The translations under genes were made by a program, and so were the position numbers. Shown here in pieces: positions 27,745 through 39,585 of a DNA stretch of 64,000 nt. The stretch is from an uncultured Pelagibacteraceae bacterium (GTDB taxonomy: Bacteria > Pseudomonadota > Alphaproteobacteria > Pelagibacterales > Pelagibacteraceae), in NCBI GenBank assembly GCA_902593285.1, contig CACJHW010000002.1, forward strand, positions 62,001-126,000, written 5' to 3'. How positions within the stretch are numbered: the stretch's first letter is position 1; each line of letters begins with the position of its first letter. The notes under the pieces were generated by a model. That model was not told where the DNA came from and did not search any database. It was given only the letters and a program-made list of their open reading frames with translations.

Positions 27745-29567
27745 GCTGCAGCTATAGCTTTTTCGCTTTTTTTTCTTTCGTGGGGATCAAGAATCGCTTT
27801 TCTCAATCTACATGAGTCTGGAGTTATCTCTAAAGCTTCATCTGCATTAAGCATACTTAATTGTTCTGCAATTGACATTTTTCTTACAGGTGTAAGTACA
27901 ACATTCTCATCTGTGCCCTGAGTTCTCATATTTGTAAGTTTCTTACCCTTCATTACATTAATGATCATGTCACCTGGTTTTGGTGAAAGACCAACAATCA
28001 TTCCAGGATAAACAGAGTCATTATGTGTAACAAACATTTCTCCTCGTGCCTGTAAGTTGAAGATTGCGAATGCAATAGCTTTTCCTTGTTCCATCGAGAT
28101 TAAAGCTCCATTTCTTCTACCTTCCATTTCTCCTTCAAAAGGACCATAGTTATGGAATATTCTGTTGATCACTCCGTTTCCTTTTGTAAGTGTAAGAAAT
28201 CTACTTGTGTACCCCATTAGGCCTCTAGTAGGTGCATGAAAAATTAATCTTTTTTTGTTAGTACCAGTATCTTTTAATTCAATTAGTTTACCTTTTCTTC
28301 TGTTCATTGAGTCGATTACTTTTGATGAATGTTCTTCATCAAGGTCCATAGTAATTTCTTCAATTGGCTCGAGTTTATTTCCATTCTCATCAGTTTTGTA
28401 CAAAACCTTTGGAGGACTAACTGTCATTTCAAAACCTTCTCTTCTCATTTGAGTTAAAAGAATTTCTAACATTAACTCACCTCTACCACTTACGACAAAG
28501 GAGTCTTTCCCCTCGTTTTCTGAAAATGTAATTCCAACATTATTTTGTGCTTCTTGAACCAATCTATCTCTTATTTGGGTACTGGTTAGTTTTTTACCTT
28601 CAGTACCAGCTAAAGGTGAAGTATTTACAGTAATTGTAATTGACATTGTAGGAGGATCTATCGGAGTAGCATGGATTGGCTCGTTAACCTGTAGGTCACA
28701 TATTGTATCAGCAACGTTTGCTTTTTCTAACCCAGCAACAACTACAATATCTCCAGCCTCGCCAACATCTATTGGTACTTTTTTTGTTCCTTCATATCTA
28801 AAAATTTTTGTTAATTTTCCTTCATCAACTTTTTCACCATTTAAATTGATTGCTTTTATAGATTGATTAGCTTTTGCAGTGCCTTGTGTAATTCTTCCAA
28901 CTAAACTTCTTCCTAAAAAACTATCTGCATAAAGTAATGTTGATAACATTGCAAAAGGTTTAGTTTTATCAAGTTCAGCAGGTTTTACATGATCAACAAT
29001 CAAATTTAACAAAGGATTTAAATTTTCTTTTGGACCATCAACTTCATGATCAGCCCAACCTGACCTTCCACTTGCATACAGAACTGGAAAATCTAATTGC
29101 TCTTCATTTGCATCTAAGCTTACAAATAAATCAAATGTTTCATCTAAAACTTCATTAGCTCTTTGATCTGCTTTGTCTAGTTTATTTATTACAACGATTG
29201 GTTTTAATCCTTGTTTTAAAGCTTTTGATAATACAAACTTTGTTTGAGGCATTACACCTTCAGCAGAGTCAATTAATAACAAGGCTCCATCTGCCATACT
29301 TAAAACCCTTTCAACCTCAGCAGCAAAATCTCTGTGGCCTGGAGTGTCAATTATATTTATTCTTGAATTATTCCAATTAATTGAAGCAGGTTTAGCCAAA
29401 ATTGTAATTCCTCTTTCTTTTTCGAGCTCACCTGAGTCCATTAATCTTTCATCAACTACTTCATTATCTCTAAATGAACCACTTTGTTTCATTAAATTAT
29501 CAATTAGAGTAGTTTTGCCATGATCAACATGGGCTATGATTGTGATGTTTCTGATATTATTGCTCAT
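27741..29567 (-). CDS. typA: Ribosome-associated GTPase TypA/BipA
   Basis: AHVDHGKTTLIDNLMKQSG, DTPGHRDFAAEVER, TRGLMGYTSRFLT. Confidence 0.97.
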   Translation of the reverse strand: MSNNIRNITIIAHVDHGKTTLIDNLMKQSGSFRDNEVVDERLMDSGELEKERGITILAKPASINWNNSRINIIDTPGHRDFAAEVERVLSMADGALLLIDSAEGVMPQTKFVLSKALKQGLKPIVVINKLDKADQRANEVLDETFDLFVSLDANEEQLDFPVLYASGRSGWADHEVDGPKENLNPLLNLIVDHVKPAELDKTKPFAMLSTLLYADSFLGRSLVGRITQGTAKANQSIKAINLNGEKVDEGKLTKIFRYEGTKKVPIDVGEAGDIVVVAGLEKANVADTICDLQVNEPIHATPIDPPTMSITITVNTSPLAGTEGKKLTSTQIRDRLVQEAQNNVGITFSENEGKDSFVVSGRGELMLEILLTQMRREGFEMTVSPPKVLYKTDENGNKLEPIEEITMDLDEEHSSKVIDSMNRRKGKLIELKDTGTNKKRLIFHAPTRGLMGYTSRFLTLTKGNGVINRIFHNYGPFEGEMEGRRNGALISMEQGKAIAFAIFNLQARGEMFVTHNDSVYPGMIVGLSPKPGDMIINVMKGKKLTNMRTQGTDENVVLTPVRKMSIAEQLSMLNADEALEITPDSCRLRKAILDPHERKKSEKAIAAA

Positions 29568-29652
29568 AAATTCTGGCTCTTATACATATTTAAAAGGATA
29601 TTAAAACTCAAAAAAACTCATAACTGGCTTGAATAATTTTCAAAATTCGGGA

Positions 29653-29769
29653 TTAATTTGTCTTTTTTTGCTTGTCTTTTTTAATTTTCCTTTTTTCTTT
29701 AAAGCTCAATTTAGGTTTTTTTTTAACACTTGAGTCTTTAAACGATTTGCCACTATATCTTTTTGACAT
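29653..29769 (-). CDS. 38-aa highly basic small protein
   Basis: MSKRYSGKSFKDSSVKKKPKLSFKEKRKIKKDKQKKTN*; complete ORF in an otherwise empty intergenic gap. Confidence 0.5.
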   Translation of the reverse strand: MSKRYSGKSFKDSSVKKKPKLSFKEKRKIKKDKQKKTN

Positions 29770-29795
29770 AAGTTAGTACTTTTATCATAACTTAT

Positions 29796-30458
29796 ATGAA
29801 AAAAAAATATTTATTAAAATCAAAGTTATTATATTATTTATATCTGTTCTACCTTGGTACTAAGTATAAATATTTTACAAAAAAAAATTCTTATTCTCAA
29901 TTTGGAGAAGACTTAGTAATTGATAACTTCTTTAGTAATTTTGTTGGAACATATGTTGATATAGGATGCTATCATCCGATTAAATATAGCAATACTGCCT
30001 TACTTCACAAAAAAGGTTGGACAGGTATAAATATAGACCTTAATGAGACAAGCATAGATTTTTTTAATGCTTGCAGAAAAGATGATACAAATATTACAGC
30101 CTGCTTATCTGACAAAATTGAAGATATTGAAATATATATGGATTCTAAATTTAGTGCATTAAATTCTGTGAATCCAGATAATGAAAAAATATTTGGTTTT
30201 AAAAAATATAAAATAAAAGTTCAAACGAAACTTTTTCATCAATTAGTAAAAAAAAATTTTGATTTCTTAAATATTGATTGTGAAGGAAATGACTTAAAAA
30301 TTCTTAAAACTATTGATTTAAAAAAATTTACACCAAAAATTATAAATATTGAAGTGTCAAAAGATAATGAAAAGGAAATATACGAATATTTGAATTTTTA
30401 TGGTTATAATATTTATCAAATTAAATCATTGTCACATATTTTTAAAAAAAAAGGATAA
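29796..30458 (+). CDS. FkbM-family methyltransferase
   Basis: SQFGEDLVIDNFF, TYVDIGCYHP, FLNIDCEGNDLKIL. Confidence 0.85.
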   Translation: MKKKYLLKSKLLYYLYLFYLGTKYKYFTKKNSYSQFGEDLVIDNFFSNFVGTYVDIGCYHPIKYSNTALLHKKGWTGINIDLNETSIDFFNACRKDDTNITACLSDKIEDIEIYMDSKFSALNSVNPDNEKIFGFKKYKIKVQTKLFHQLVKKNFDFLNIDCEGNDLKILKTIDLKKFTPKIINIEVSKDNEKEIYEYLNFYGYNIYQIKSLSHIFKKKG

Positions 30459-30462
30459 AAAA

Positions 30463-30488
30463 AAGGGGCAGTAAAAACTGCCCCTTTT
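30463..30488. terminator. Bidirectional intrinsic terminator
   Basis: AAAAGGGGCAGT-aaaa-ACTGCCCCTTTT hairpin between convergent genes. Confidence 0.85.
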
Positions 30489-30513
30489 GAATTTTTTTTG
30501 AGATTAAGGGGGA

Positions 30514-32187
<1,674 letters not shown>

Positions 32188-32197
32188 TTAAATTAAA

Positions 32198-32488
32198 TTA
32201 CTTACCTGAAATACCCATAATGTCAGACTCTTTCATTATGCTGTACTCTTTACCATTAATTTTGACTTCAGTTCCTGACCATTTGCCAAATAAAACTTTA
32301 TCACCAACTTTAACATCCATTGGAATTATCTTTCCATCTTCTGTTTTTGCTCCACCACCTACGGCAACCACTTTACCTTCTTGAGGTTTTTCTTGAGCTG
32401 TGTCAGGGATAATTATTCCTCCAGCAGTTTTCTCACTGCCGTCTAATACTTCGATTAAAACTCTATCATGTAACGGTTTAAACTTCAT
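32198..32488 (-). CDS. groS: Co-chaperonin GroES
   Basis: [34 protein letters not shown] opens at 32527 but MKFKPLHD start has an SD. Confidence 0.97.
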   Translation of the reverse strand: MKFKPLHDRVLIEVLDGSEKTAGGIIIPDTAQEKPQEGKVVAVGGGAKTEDGKIIPMDVKVGDKVLFGKWSGTEVKINGKEYSIMKESDIMGISGK

Positions 32489-32525
32489 AAATTCTCCTTT
32501 ATAAATCTTTATAAATATGAGCTTC

Positions 32526-32553
32526 ATATAGATATTTCAGCGTCTATTTCAAG
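32526..32553 (-). promoter_or_regulatory. RpoH (sigma-32)-like promoter of groESL
   Basis: Minus strand CTTGAAATAGACGCTGAAATATCTATATGAAG: CTTG-N18-CTATAT, same layout as upstream of hsp20. Confidence 0.6.
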
Positions 32554-32620
32554 ATCAGAAAGGCTTAACGATATTAATAATGCTAGTAAATTCGGGATTT
32601 TATGGTTTATACCTTAAAAT

Positions 32621-33439
32621 ATGACCAAAAATTTAGATTCAAATGGCTTACAATCAATTGCTGATAATTATGATCTTTTTTATATAGACTTATGGGGCGT
32701 TGTTCATAATGGGGTTAATCTTCATGAAAAAGCAATATCGGTTTTAAATGAGCTTTTAAAAAAAAAGAAAATGTTCGTACTTTTAACAAATGCCCCAAGA
32801 CCAAATAAAACTGTTCAAAATTTTTTAGAAAAGATGGGCATGGATAAAGTACTCAGAGATCACGTATTTACCTCAGGAGAAGCAGCATTGAATTATTTGA
32901 AAAAATCTTACTTATCGAAAAAGTTTTACCACATAGGTCCACCTAGAGATTTTGATTTATTTTATTTATTTGAAAAAAATAAGTGTGAAAATATTAGTGA
33001 TGGTGAATATTTATTGTGTACGGGGTTATTTGATAATCATAATAAGGATTTAAAATTTTACAAAGATTTACTTGAAAAACATATTACGAAAAAAATGATT
33101 TGTACAAATCCTGACTTAATTGTTGATCGTGGTGAAGTTAGAGAGTTGTGTGCAGGTTCTGTCGCAATGGTTTTTGAAAAAATGGGTGGAGAAGTAGTAT
33201 ATTTTGGAAAACCACATCCAGAGGTTTATAATCAGTCAACTGACAATAAAAATAAAAAAATATTAGCAATTGGCGATAATTTAAATACTGATATCAAAGG
33301 TGCAAATCTTTTAAATTATGATTCTTTATTAATAAGTAACGGAATACATAGAAATGAAATAAAAAATAAAGGTGTCCAGGATGTTTCAAAAGAGTATGAA
33401 GCGATAGTTAATTTTATTCAATCAGATTTAAAATGGTAA
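32621..33439 (+). CDS. HAD-superfamily class IIA hydrolase (TIGR01459-like)
   Basis: FYIDLWGVVHNG, LLTNAPRP, FGKPHPEVY, AIGDNLNTDIKGAN. Confidence 0.88.
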   Translation: MTKNLDSNGLQSIADNYDLFYIDLWGVVHNGVNLHEKAISVLNELLKKKKMFVLLTNAPRPNKTVQNFLEKMGMDKVLRDHVFTSGEAALNYLKKSYLSKKFYHIGPPRDFDLFYLFEKNKCENISDGEYLLCTGLFDNHNKDLKFYKDLLEKHITKKMICTNPDLIVDRGEVRELCAGSVAMVFEKMGGEVVYFGKPHPEVYNQSTDNKNKKILAIGDNLNTDIKGANLLNYDSLLISNGIHRNEIKNKGVQDVSKEYEAIVNFIQSDLKW

Positions 33440-34359
33440 AACATTATACAAATTTTAATATTAAAAAATTACACAGAGGATCGATTATTTTAATTGGTAA
33501 TTTTGATGGTTTGCATATAGGGCATCAAAAATTATTTGAATTAGCACAGTTATATAAGAAAAAATATAATTTAAAGATTGGTGTTGTTAATTTTGATCCA
33601 ATGCCAAAAATGTTTTTTAATAAAAAATTAAAAAATTTCAGACTCTCTAACATTGATCAAAAAATAAAGCTACTTAATAACTTAAAAGTAGATTTTGTTA
33701 TTACAAAAAAATTTGATAAAAAATTTTCAAAAACTAAAGCGCTAAACTTTATATCTCAAATTTTAAATAAAAAATTAGGTTCCAAATTTATTTTTGTAAG
33801 CAATAATTTTAGATTTGGAAATAAAAGAAAAGGAAATGTTAATTTGCTTAAAAAATACGAACAATTGTTTAATTATAAAGTTGTTAAACCCGAGCCATTA
33901 ATTAAAAGTAAAAAGATCGTATCATCATCTTTAATAAGAAATCTTTTAGAAAAAGGTCTTTTGAATAAAGCTAACAATCTTTTAAAAAGAAACTGGGCGA
34001 TACAAGGAGTAGTTAAAAAGGGAAGACAAGTAGGAAAAAAAATTGGTTTTCCAACCTGCAACATAGATATTGATGATTATGTTTTAGCAAAACCAGGAGT
34101 TTATGCCGTCAGAGTTTTGAGAAAAAATAGTGATAAATATTTTAAAGGAATTGCTAATCTTGGATATAGACCAACATTTAATCAAAAAAAAATATTATTA
34201 GAAGTTCATTTATTTAATTTTTCTGGAAATCTTTATAATAAACTTTTATCAGTAGAGTTTTTAAAGTTTATTAGGAAAGAAAAAAAATTTAAAAATGTTA
34301 ATCAATTAAGATTACAAATTAAAAAAGACTTAAATATTGCAAAAAAACCAAATGACTAA
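33433..34359 (+). CDS. ribF: Bifunctional riboflavin kinase/FAD synthetase
   Basis: IGNFDGLHIGHQKL, KGRQVGKKIGFPTCNI, GIANLGYRPTF. Confidence 0.95.
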   Translation: MVKHYTNFNIKKLHRGSIILIGNFDGLHIGHQKLFELAQLYKKKYNLKIGVVNFDPMPKMFFNKKLKNFRLSNIDQKIKLLNNLKVDFVITKKFDKKFSKTKALNFISQILNKKLGSKFIFVSNNFRFGNKRKGNVNLLKKYEQLFNYKVVKPEPLIKSKKIVSSSLIRNLLEKGLLNKANNLLKRNWAIQGVVKKGRQVGKKIGFPTCNIDIDDYVLAKPGVYAVRVLRKNSDKYFKGIANLGYRPTFNQKKILLEVHLFNFSGNLYNKLLSVEFLKFIRKEKKFKNVNQLRLQIKKDLNIAKKPND

Positions 34360-37066
34360 ATCACAAATAAATCTTCCGAAAACAGCTTTTTCTATGAAAG
34401 CTAACTTGCCTACGAGAGAACCAGAAATTCTTGAATATTGGAAAAAAATAAATCTTTACGATGAATTAAGAAATGAAAGTAAAGGAAGAGAAAAATTTGT
34501 CCTACATGACGGCCCTCCATATGCAAATGGAAATATTCATATGGGGACAGCGCTGAATAAAATTCTTAAAGATATAATTGTAAAATTTCATCAAATGGAT
34601 GGTAAAGACTCTATTTATGTTCCAGGCTGGGATTGTCACGGCTTACCAATTGAATGGAAAATTGAGGAACAATATAAAAAAAATAAAAAAAACAAAAACG
34701 AAGTTCCAATAGTTGAGTTTAGAAAAGAATGTAGAACATTTGCTGAGAAGTGGATTGAAGTTCACAAAACTCAATTTAAAAGATTAGGTGTTGTAGGAGA
34801 TTGGGAAAATTATTACTCAACAATGAGCTTTAATGCAGAAGCTCAGATTGTAAGAGAACTTGGTAAATTTTTAAAAGAAGGAAGTTTATATAGAGGTTTT
34901 AAACCTGTGTTATGGTCAACAGTTGAAAAAACTGCCCTTGCAGATGCTGAGGTAGAATATCAAGATCATAAATCAGATACAATTTATACTTCGTTTAAAG
35001 TTAAATCATCTAATTTGAAAGATTTAGTTGGGAGTGAAATAATTATTTGGACGACAACTCCATGGACAATTCCAGCCAATAAAGCTTTAGCCTATAACGA
35101 GTCTCTTGATTATGTACTATTAGAAATAAATGACGAAGGTGATTTTAAAAATAGAAAAATCGTTGTTGCAGATGCTTTGCTAGAATCAGTAGTTAAAGAA
35201 TGTGAATTAAAAAATTATATAAAAACCCATAAATTTAAAGGTAAGGAATTTAACAATACTATTTGTAGCCATCCATTTTTAAATCTTGGTTATGATCATG
35301 ATATTCCAATGCTTGAGGCTAGATTTGTAACTACTGAGCAAGGAACTGGAATAGTTCACTGTGCACCAAGTCACGGACCTGATGACTTTAATCTTTGTTT
35401 GAATAACGGTATCAAAGCAATAGAAACAGTAGATGGAGATGGAAAATATACAAACAATGTGAAATTGTTTGAAGGAGTTCATATTTTTAAAGCAAATCCT
35501 ATTGTAATTGAAAAACTTAGAGAACAAAAAAACTTATTATTTAATAGTGAGCTCATCCATTCCTATCCACACTCATGGAGATCTAAAGCTCCACTTGTTC
35601 ATAGGGCAACTCCACAGTGGTTTATTTCAATGGAAAGTCATAAACTAAGAGATAAAGCTTTAAAGGCTATTGATGAAACAACTTTTTACCCAAGTAAAGG
35701 TAAAGAAAGATTAAAATCAATGATAGAAACAAGACCTGATTGGTGTGTTTCAAGACAAAGAGTTTGGGGTGTTCCTCTTCCAATTTTTGTGAACAAAAAA
35801 ACAAAAGAAATTTTAGTTGATGATGAGGTTATTGAAAATATTGCTTCAATCTATGAAAAAGAAGGTTCGGATTGTTGGTTTTCAGATGATCCTCAAAGAT
35901 TTTTAGGAAATAAATACAAAGCTGAAGATTATGAAAAATTGAGAGATATAGTTGAGGTTTGGTTTGATAGCGGCTCCACTCATTCATTTGTTCTAGAAAA
36001 AAGAGATGATTTACAATGGCCAGCTTCAATGTATTTAGAAGGGTCAGATCAACATAGAGGATGGTTTCATTCATCACTACTTGAGTCTTGTGGCACTAGA
36101 GGCAGGGCACCATTTGAGTCTATTTTATCTCATGGTTTTGTGGTTGATGGCAAAGGCTTGAAAATGTCAAAATCTTTAGGAAATGTAATTGCACCTGATG
36201 ATATTTTACAAAAGTATGGTGCTGATATTTTAAGAATTTGGGTTGCATCATCTAATTATGCTGAAGATTTAAGAATAGACTATTCAATTTTGGATCAACA
36301 TGCAGACTCGTATAGAAAAATTAGAAATACATTTAGATATTTACTCGGAAATATAAATGATGATTTTGAAAATATAAATCTAGATGAATTAGATATGAAT
36401 AAACTACCTGAACTTGAGCAGTTTATGTTACACAAAATTTATGTACTTAACGATAAATTTAAAAAATATTTTAAGAATTATGATTTTCACAATTTATACA
36501 AAGAGCTACTAAATTTTTGTACAGTTGATTTATCTGCTTTCTATTTTGATATCAGAAAAGATAGACTTTATTGTGATGATAAAGAAACAAAAGAAAGAAA
36601 ATCAACAATCAAGATTCTTAATATAATTTTAAATGCTCTTTTAAAGTGGTTTGCACCAATATTGTCTTTCACAACAGAGGAAATTTACATATTATTAATT
36701 AAAGATCAAAAAAGTATTCATTTAGAAAAATTCTTAGAAATTCCTAATAAATTCAAAAATGAAAAAATTAATGAAAAATGGATTGAATTAATTAAAATTC
36801 GGAATATTTGCAACATAAGTATTGAGGAAAAAAGAGTTAGTAAAGAAATTGGATCAAGTTTAGAGGCAGATTTAAAAATACAATTAAATAAAAACTTGAG
36901 AGAGCTAACAGAGAATGTAGATTTCTCTGAACTTTGTATTACATCAAAATCAAAAGTTGATTATAAAGATGATGTTGAGACAAAAGCAATTACTAGTAAA
37001 GCAAAAGGATCCAAATGCCCAATTTGCTGGAAGATAAATGATGGTCCCTGTCCAAGACACCCTTAA
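34352..37066 (+). CDS. ileS: Isoleucyl-tRNA synthetase
   Basis: HDGPPYANGNIHMGTALNK, KMSKSLGN, C-terminal CPICWK..CPRHP; ORF opens at 34337. Confidence 0.98.
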   Translation: MTKSQINLPKTAFSMKANLPTREPEILEYWKKINLYDELRNESKGREKFVLHDGPPYANGNIHMGTALNKILKDIIVKFHQMDGKDSIYVPGWDCHGLPIEWKIEEQYKKNKKNKNEVPIVEFRKECRTFAEKWIEVHKTQFKRLGVVGDWENYYSTMSFNAEAQIVRELGKFLKEGSLYRGFKPVLWSTVEKTALADAEVEYQDHKSDTIYTSFKVKSSNLKDLVGSEIIIWTTTPWTIPANKALAYNESLDYVLLEINDEGDFKNRKIVVADALLESVVKECELKNYIKTHKFKGKEFNNTICSHPFLNLGYDHDIPMLEARFVTTEQGTGIVHCAPSHGPDDFNLCLNNGIKAIETVDGDGKYTNNVKLFEGVHIFKANPIVIEKLREQKNLLFNSELIHSYPHSWRSKAPLVHRATPQWFISMESHKLRDKALKAIDETTFYPSKGKERLKSMIETRPDWCVSRQRVWGVPLPIFVNKKTKEILVDDEVIENIASIYEKEGSDCWFSDDPQRFLGNKYKAEDYEKLRDIVEVWFDSGSTHSFVLEKRDDLQWPASMYLEGSDQHRGWFHSSLLESCGTRGRAPFESILSHGFVVDGKGLKMSKSLGNVIAPDDILQKYGADILRIWVASSNYAEDLRIDYSILDQHADSYRKIRNTFRYLLGNINDDFENINLDELDMNKLPELEQFMLHKIYVLNDKFKKYFKNYDFHNLYKELLNFCTVDLSAFYFDIRKDRLYCDDKETKERKSTIKILNIILNALLKWFAPILSFTTEEIYILLIKDQKSIHLEKFLEIPNKFKNEKINEKWIELIKIRNICNISIEEKRVSKEIGSSLEADLKIQLNKNLRELTENVDFSELCITSKSKVDYKDDVETKAITSKAKGSKCPICWKINDGPCPRHP

Positions 37067-37569
37067 TGACTTTAAAGAATTTAAATAAAAATTTTTTGAT
37101 TAACTTAATATTTGTTTTATCAATTTTTTTATTTGATAGATTATCTAAATTATATGTAATTTATTTAGATAAAAAATTTTTTACTTCAGAAATATTTTCC
37201 TCAAAGTTCTTAAATATTAATTTGATTTGGAACGAAGGAATTGCTTTTGGTCTTTTATCTTTGAAAGAGGATAGATTTTACAATATCTTAACTTTGATTA
37301 TTGCTTTGGTAATATTTATAATTTTTTTTATGCTTAGGAGTAGCGAAGGCTTTAAAAAGTATTCTCTTTTAATGATTTTAGGTGGAGCGTTAGGAAATAT
37401 ATATGATCGAATATTTTATAAAGCGGTACCAGATTTTATAGATTTTCACGTGGGAAATTTTCATTGGTTTATTTTCAATATTGCAGATATATTTATAACA
37501 ATTGGAGTAGTGCTAATGATTTTGATAGAACTATTTGAAGATAAAAATGAAAAATATGAAAATTTATAA
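37066..37569 (+). CDS. lspA: Lipoprotein signal peptidase
   Basis: NEGIAFGLL, GGALGNIYDRI, VPDFIDFH, FNIADIFITIG. Confidence 0.95.
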   Translation: MTLKNLNKNFLINLIFVLSIFLFDRLSKLYVIYLDKKFFTSEIFSSKFLNINLIWNEGIAFGLLSLKEDRFYNILTLIIALVIFIIFFMLRSSEGFKKYSLLMILGGALGNIYDRIFYKAVPDFIDFHVGNFHWFIFNIADIFITIGVVLMILIELFEDKNEKYENL

Positions 37570-37873
37570 ACTAATTTTATTACTAGTTTTTGCTCAATTT
37601 TTATATTCTTGTGGCGTTGTTAAACAAGGTTTTACAAATGAAAGAAAAAATAGTAGTGATGAATTTTTTGTCCAAAAAAAATCACCGCTCGTAATGCCGC
37701 CAAATTATAATGAGCTGCCTTTGCCCAAAACTGAAAATGAACAAACAGACTCAGAAGAGAGTAAAATAAAAGAATTATTAACAAAAGAAAAAAATGAAAA
37801 TAACATAAAAAATACTAAAGATTTAAATAAAAGTTTTGAAGATATGTTATTAGAAAAAATCAAAAAAAATTAA
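37535..37873 (+). CDS. Small lipoprotein (DUF3035-like)
   Basis: Lipobox LYSC; DEFFVQKKSPLVMPPNYNELPLP; true start probably 37547 or 37556. Confidence 0.7.
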   Translation: MKIKMKNMKIYKLILLLVFAQFLYSCGVVKQGFTNERKNSSDEFFVQKKSPLVMPPNYNELPLPKTENEQTDSEESKIKELLTKEKNENNIKNTKDLNKSFEDMLLEKIKKN

Positions 37874-39027
37874 TGCTTACAAAAGGTATTAATTTTAAAA
37901 ATTACAAATTAAAAATTAAATCATCAAACCTTGTTTTTAAGTTAAATACAATTTTAAAAGAAAAAAATGAAGTACTTAATTCTTTAAGTAGAAATTATAA
38001 AAATAATTTTTCAAAAAAAAAAATTAAAAAGTATAAAAATTATACAAATATTAAATTGATTGGCATGGGTGGCTCAACACTTGGAACCCAAGCAATTTAT
38101 GAGTTTTTAAAAAAAAAAATTAAAAAAAATTTTATTTTTGTCGACAATCTTCAATCAACACAAACAAGACACGCTAGAAAAAAATTTTTAAATATAATTA
38201 TTTCAAAGTCGGGAAATACAATAGAAACTATAGCAAATGTAAATGTTCATGTTAAAAAGAATGAAAAGAATTTATTTATTACAGAAAACAAAAAAAATAG
38301 TCTTTTTCTTTTAGCTGAGAAGTTAAAGAGTGAAATAATACATCATAATAATTATATTGGTGGCCGTTATTCAGTTTTATCAGAAGTTGGAATGTTACCA
38401 GCTGAATTAATGGGTTTAAAAACAAGCCAATTTAAACAATTCAATTTATTAATAAAAAATAAAAAATTTATTAATTCATTGATATTAAATGTAAATGCAA
38501 CGTACGCATTAATTAAAAAAAAAAAATTCAATTCTATAATTATTAATTATGATGAAAATTCTGAAAATTTATTTAAGTGGTATCAGCAATTAATAGCTGA
38601 AAGTCTTGGTAAGAAAAAAAAGGGTTTATTGCCTATTGTTTCCAATATGCCAAAAGACAATCATAGTCTTATGCAACTTTATCTGGATGGATTTCAAAAT
38701 AATTTTTTTACGTTTTATTATGTCAATGAAGACAGTTCACTAAAAATAAAAAATAATCTTTTATTAAAATCTCAAAAATTTTTAAAAAATAAAAATTTAT
38801 CAGATATTATTTACTCACAAAAAAAAGCAACAGAAAATGTTTTTTCAAAAAAAAATATTCCTTTTAGAAGTTTTGAAATTAAAAAACGAGATGAAAAAAC
38901 TTTAGGAGAATTATTCTCTTTTTTTATTTTAGAAACTATTTTGCTTGGAAAATTACTCAACGTAAACCCTTATGATCAACCTGCAGTAGAGTTAATTAAG
39001 CAAGAGACTAAAAAAATATTAATTTAG
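37873..39027 (+). CDS. pgi: Glucose-6-phosphate isomerase (short form)
   Basis: GMGGSTLGTQAIYEF, ISKSGNTIET, GGRYSVLSEVGMLPAELMG, NPYDQPAVELIK. Confidence 0.9.
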   Translation: MLTKGINFKNYKLKIKSSNLVFKLNTILKEKNEVLNSLSRNYKNNFSKKKIKKYKNYTNIKLIGMGGSTLGTQAIYEFLKKKIKKNFIFVDNLQSTQTRHARKKFLNIIISKSGNTIETIANVNVHVKKNEKNLFITENKKNSLFLLAEKLKSEIIHHNNYIGGRYSVLSEVGMLPAELMGLKTSQFKQFNLLIKNKKFINSLILNVNATYALIKKKKFNSIIINYDENSENLFKWYQQLIAESLGKKKKGLLPIVSNMPKDNHSLMQLYLDGFQNNFFTFYYVNEDSSLKIKNNLLLKSQKFLKNKNLSDIIYSQKKATENVFSKKNIPFRSFEIKKRDEKTLGELFSFFILETILLGKLLNVNPYDQPAVELIKQETKKILI

Positions 39028-39585
39028 ATAAGTTGTAAAAATTATTTTTGAAATACCATATTTTTTTTCCTCAATAATTTTGAAATCTGATGGTATTAAA
39101 TCCTGTTCACTTTTGTGTCTGTGAATAATAATTATCCCATTTTTATTAAGTAATTTATTATTTTTTATTTTATTTAACAATTCATATAAATATTTGTCTT
39201 TATAAGGGGGGTCTAAAAAAATTATATCAAATTTTGTTTCTAAATTAAAAAAAAGATTTTCGTTATAAATATCTTTTTCTAATATTTTGTAATTATTTTT
39301 AGATTTTAAATTTAATAAATTTCTTTTTAAAATAGGTATAACTTTTTCATAATTTTCCACAAAAATAACTTTTTTTACACCTCTTGATAAACAATCTATA
39401 CCAAATGATCCTACTCCTGAAAATAAATCAAGAACATAAGAATCGTCGATATTAATCTTAAATTTATTAGAGTGATTAATAATATTAAAAATAGACTCTT
39501 TGGTTAAATCCTTTAGGGGTCGTGTGTTTTTATCTTTTGGTTGTAAAATTTTTTTACCTTTAAATTGACCAGATATTATTCTCAT
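39019..39585 (-). CDS. rsmD: 16S rRNA m2G966 methyltransferase
   Basis: MRIISGQFKGKKI, VLDLFSGVGSFGIDCLSRG, IIFLDPPYKD. Confidence 0.93.
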   Translation of the reverse strand: MRIISGQFKGKKILQPKDKNTRPLKDLTKESIFNIINHSNKFKINIDDSYVLDLFSGVGSFGIDCLSRGVKKVIFVENYEKVIPILKRNLLNLKSKNNYKILEKDIYNENLFFNLETKFDIIFLDPPYKDKYLYELLNKIKNNKLLNKNGIIIIHRHKSEQDLIPSDFKIIEEKKYGISKIIFTTYLN

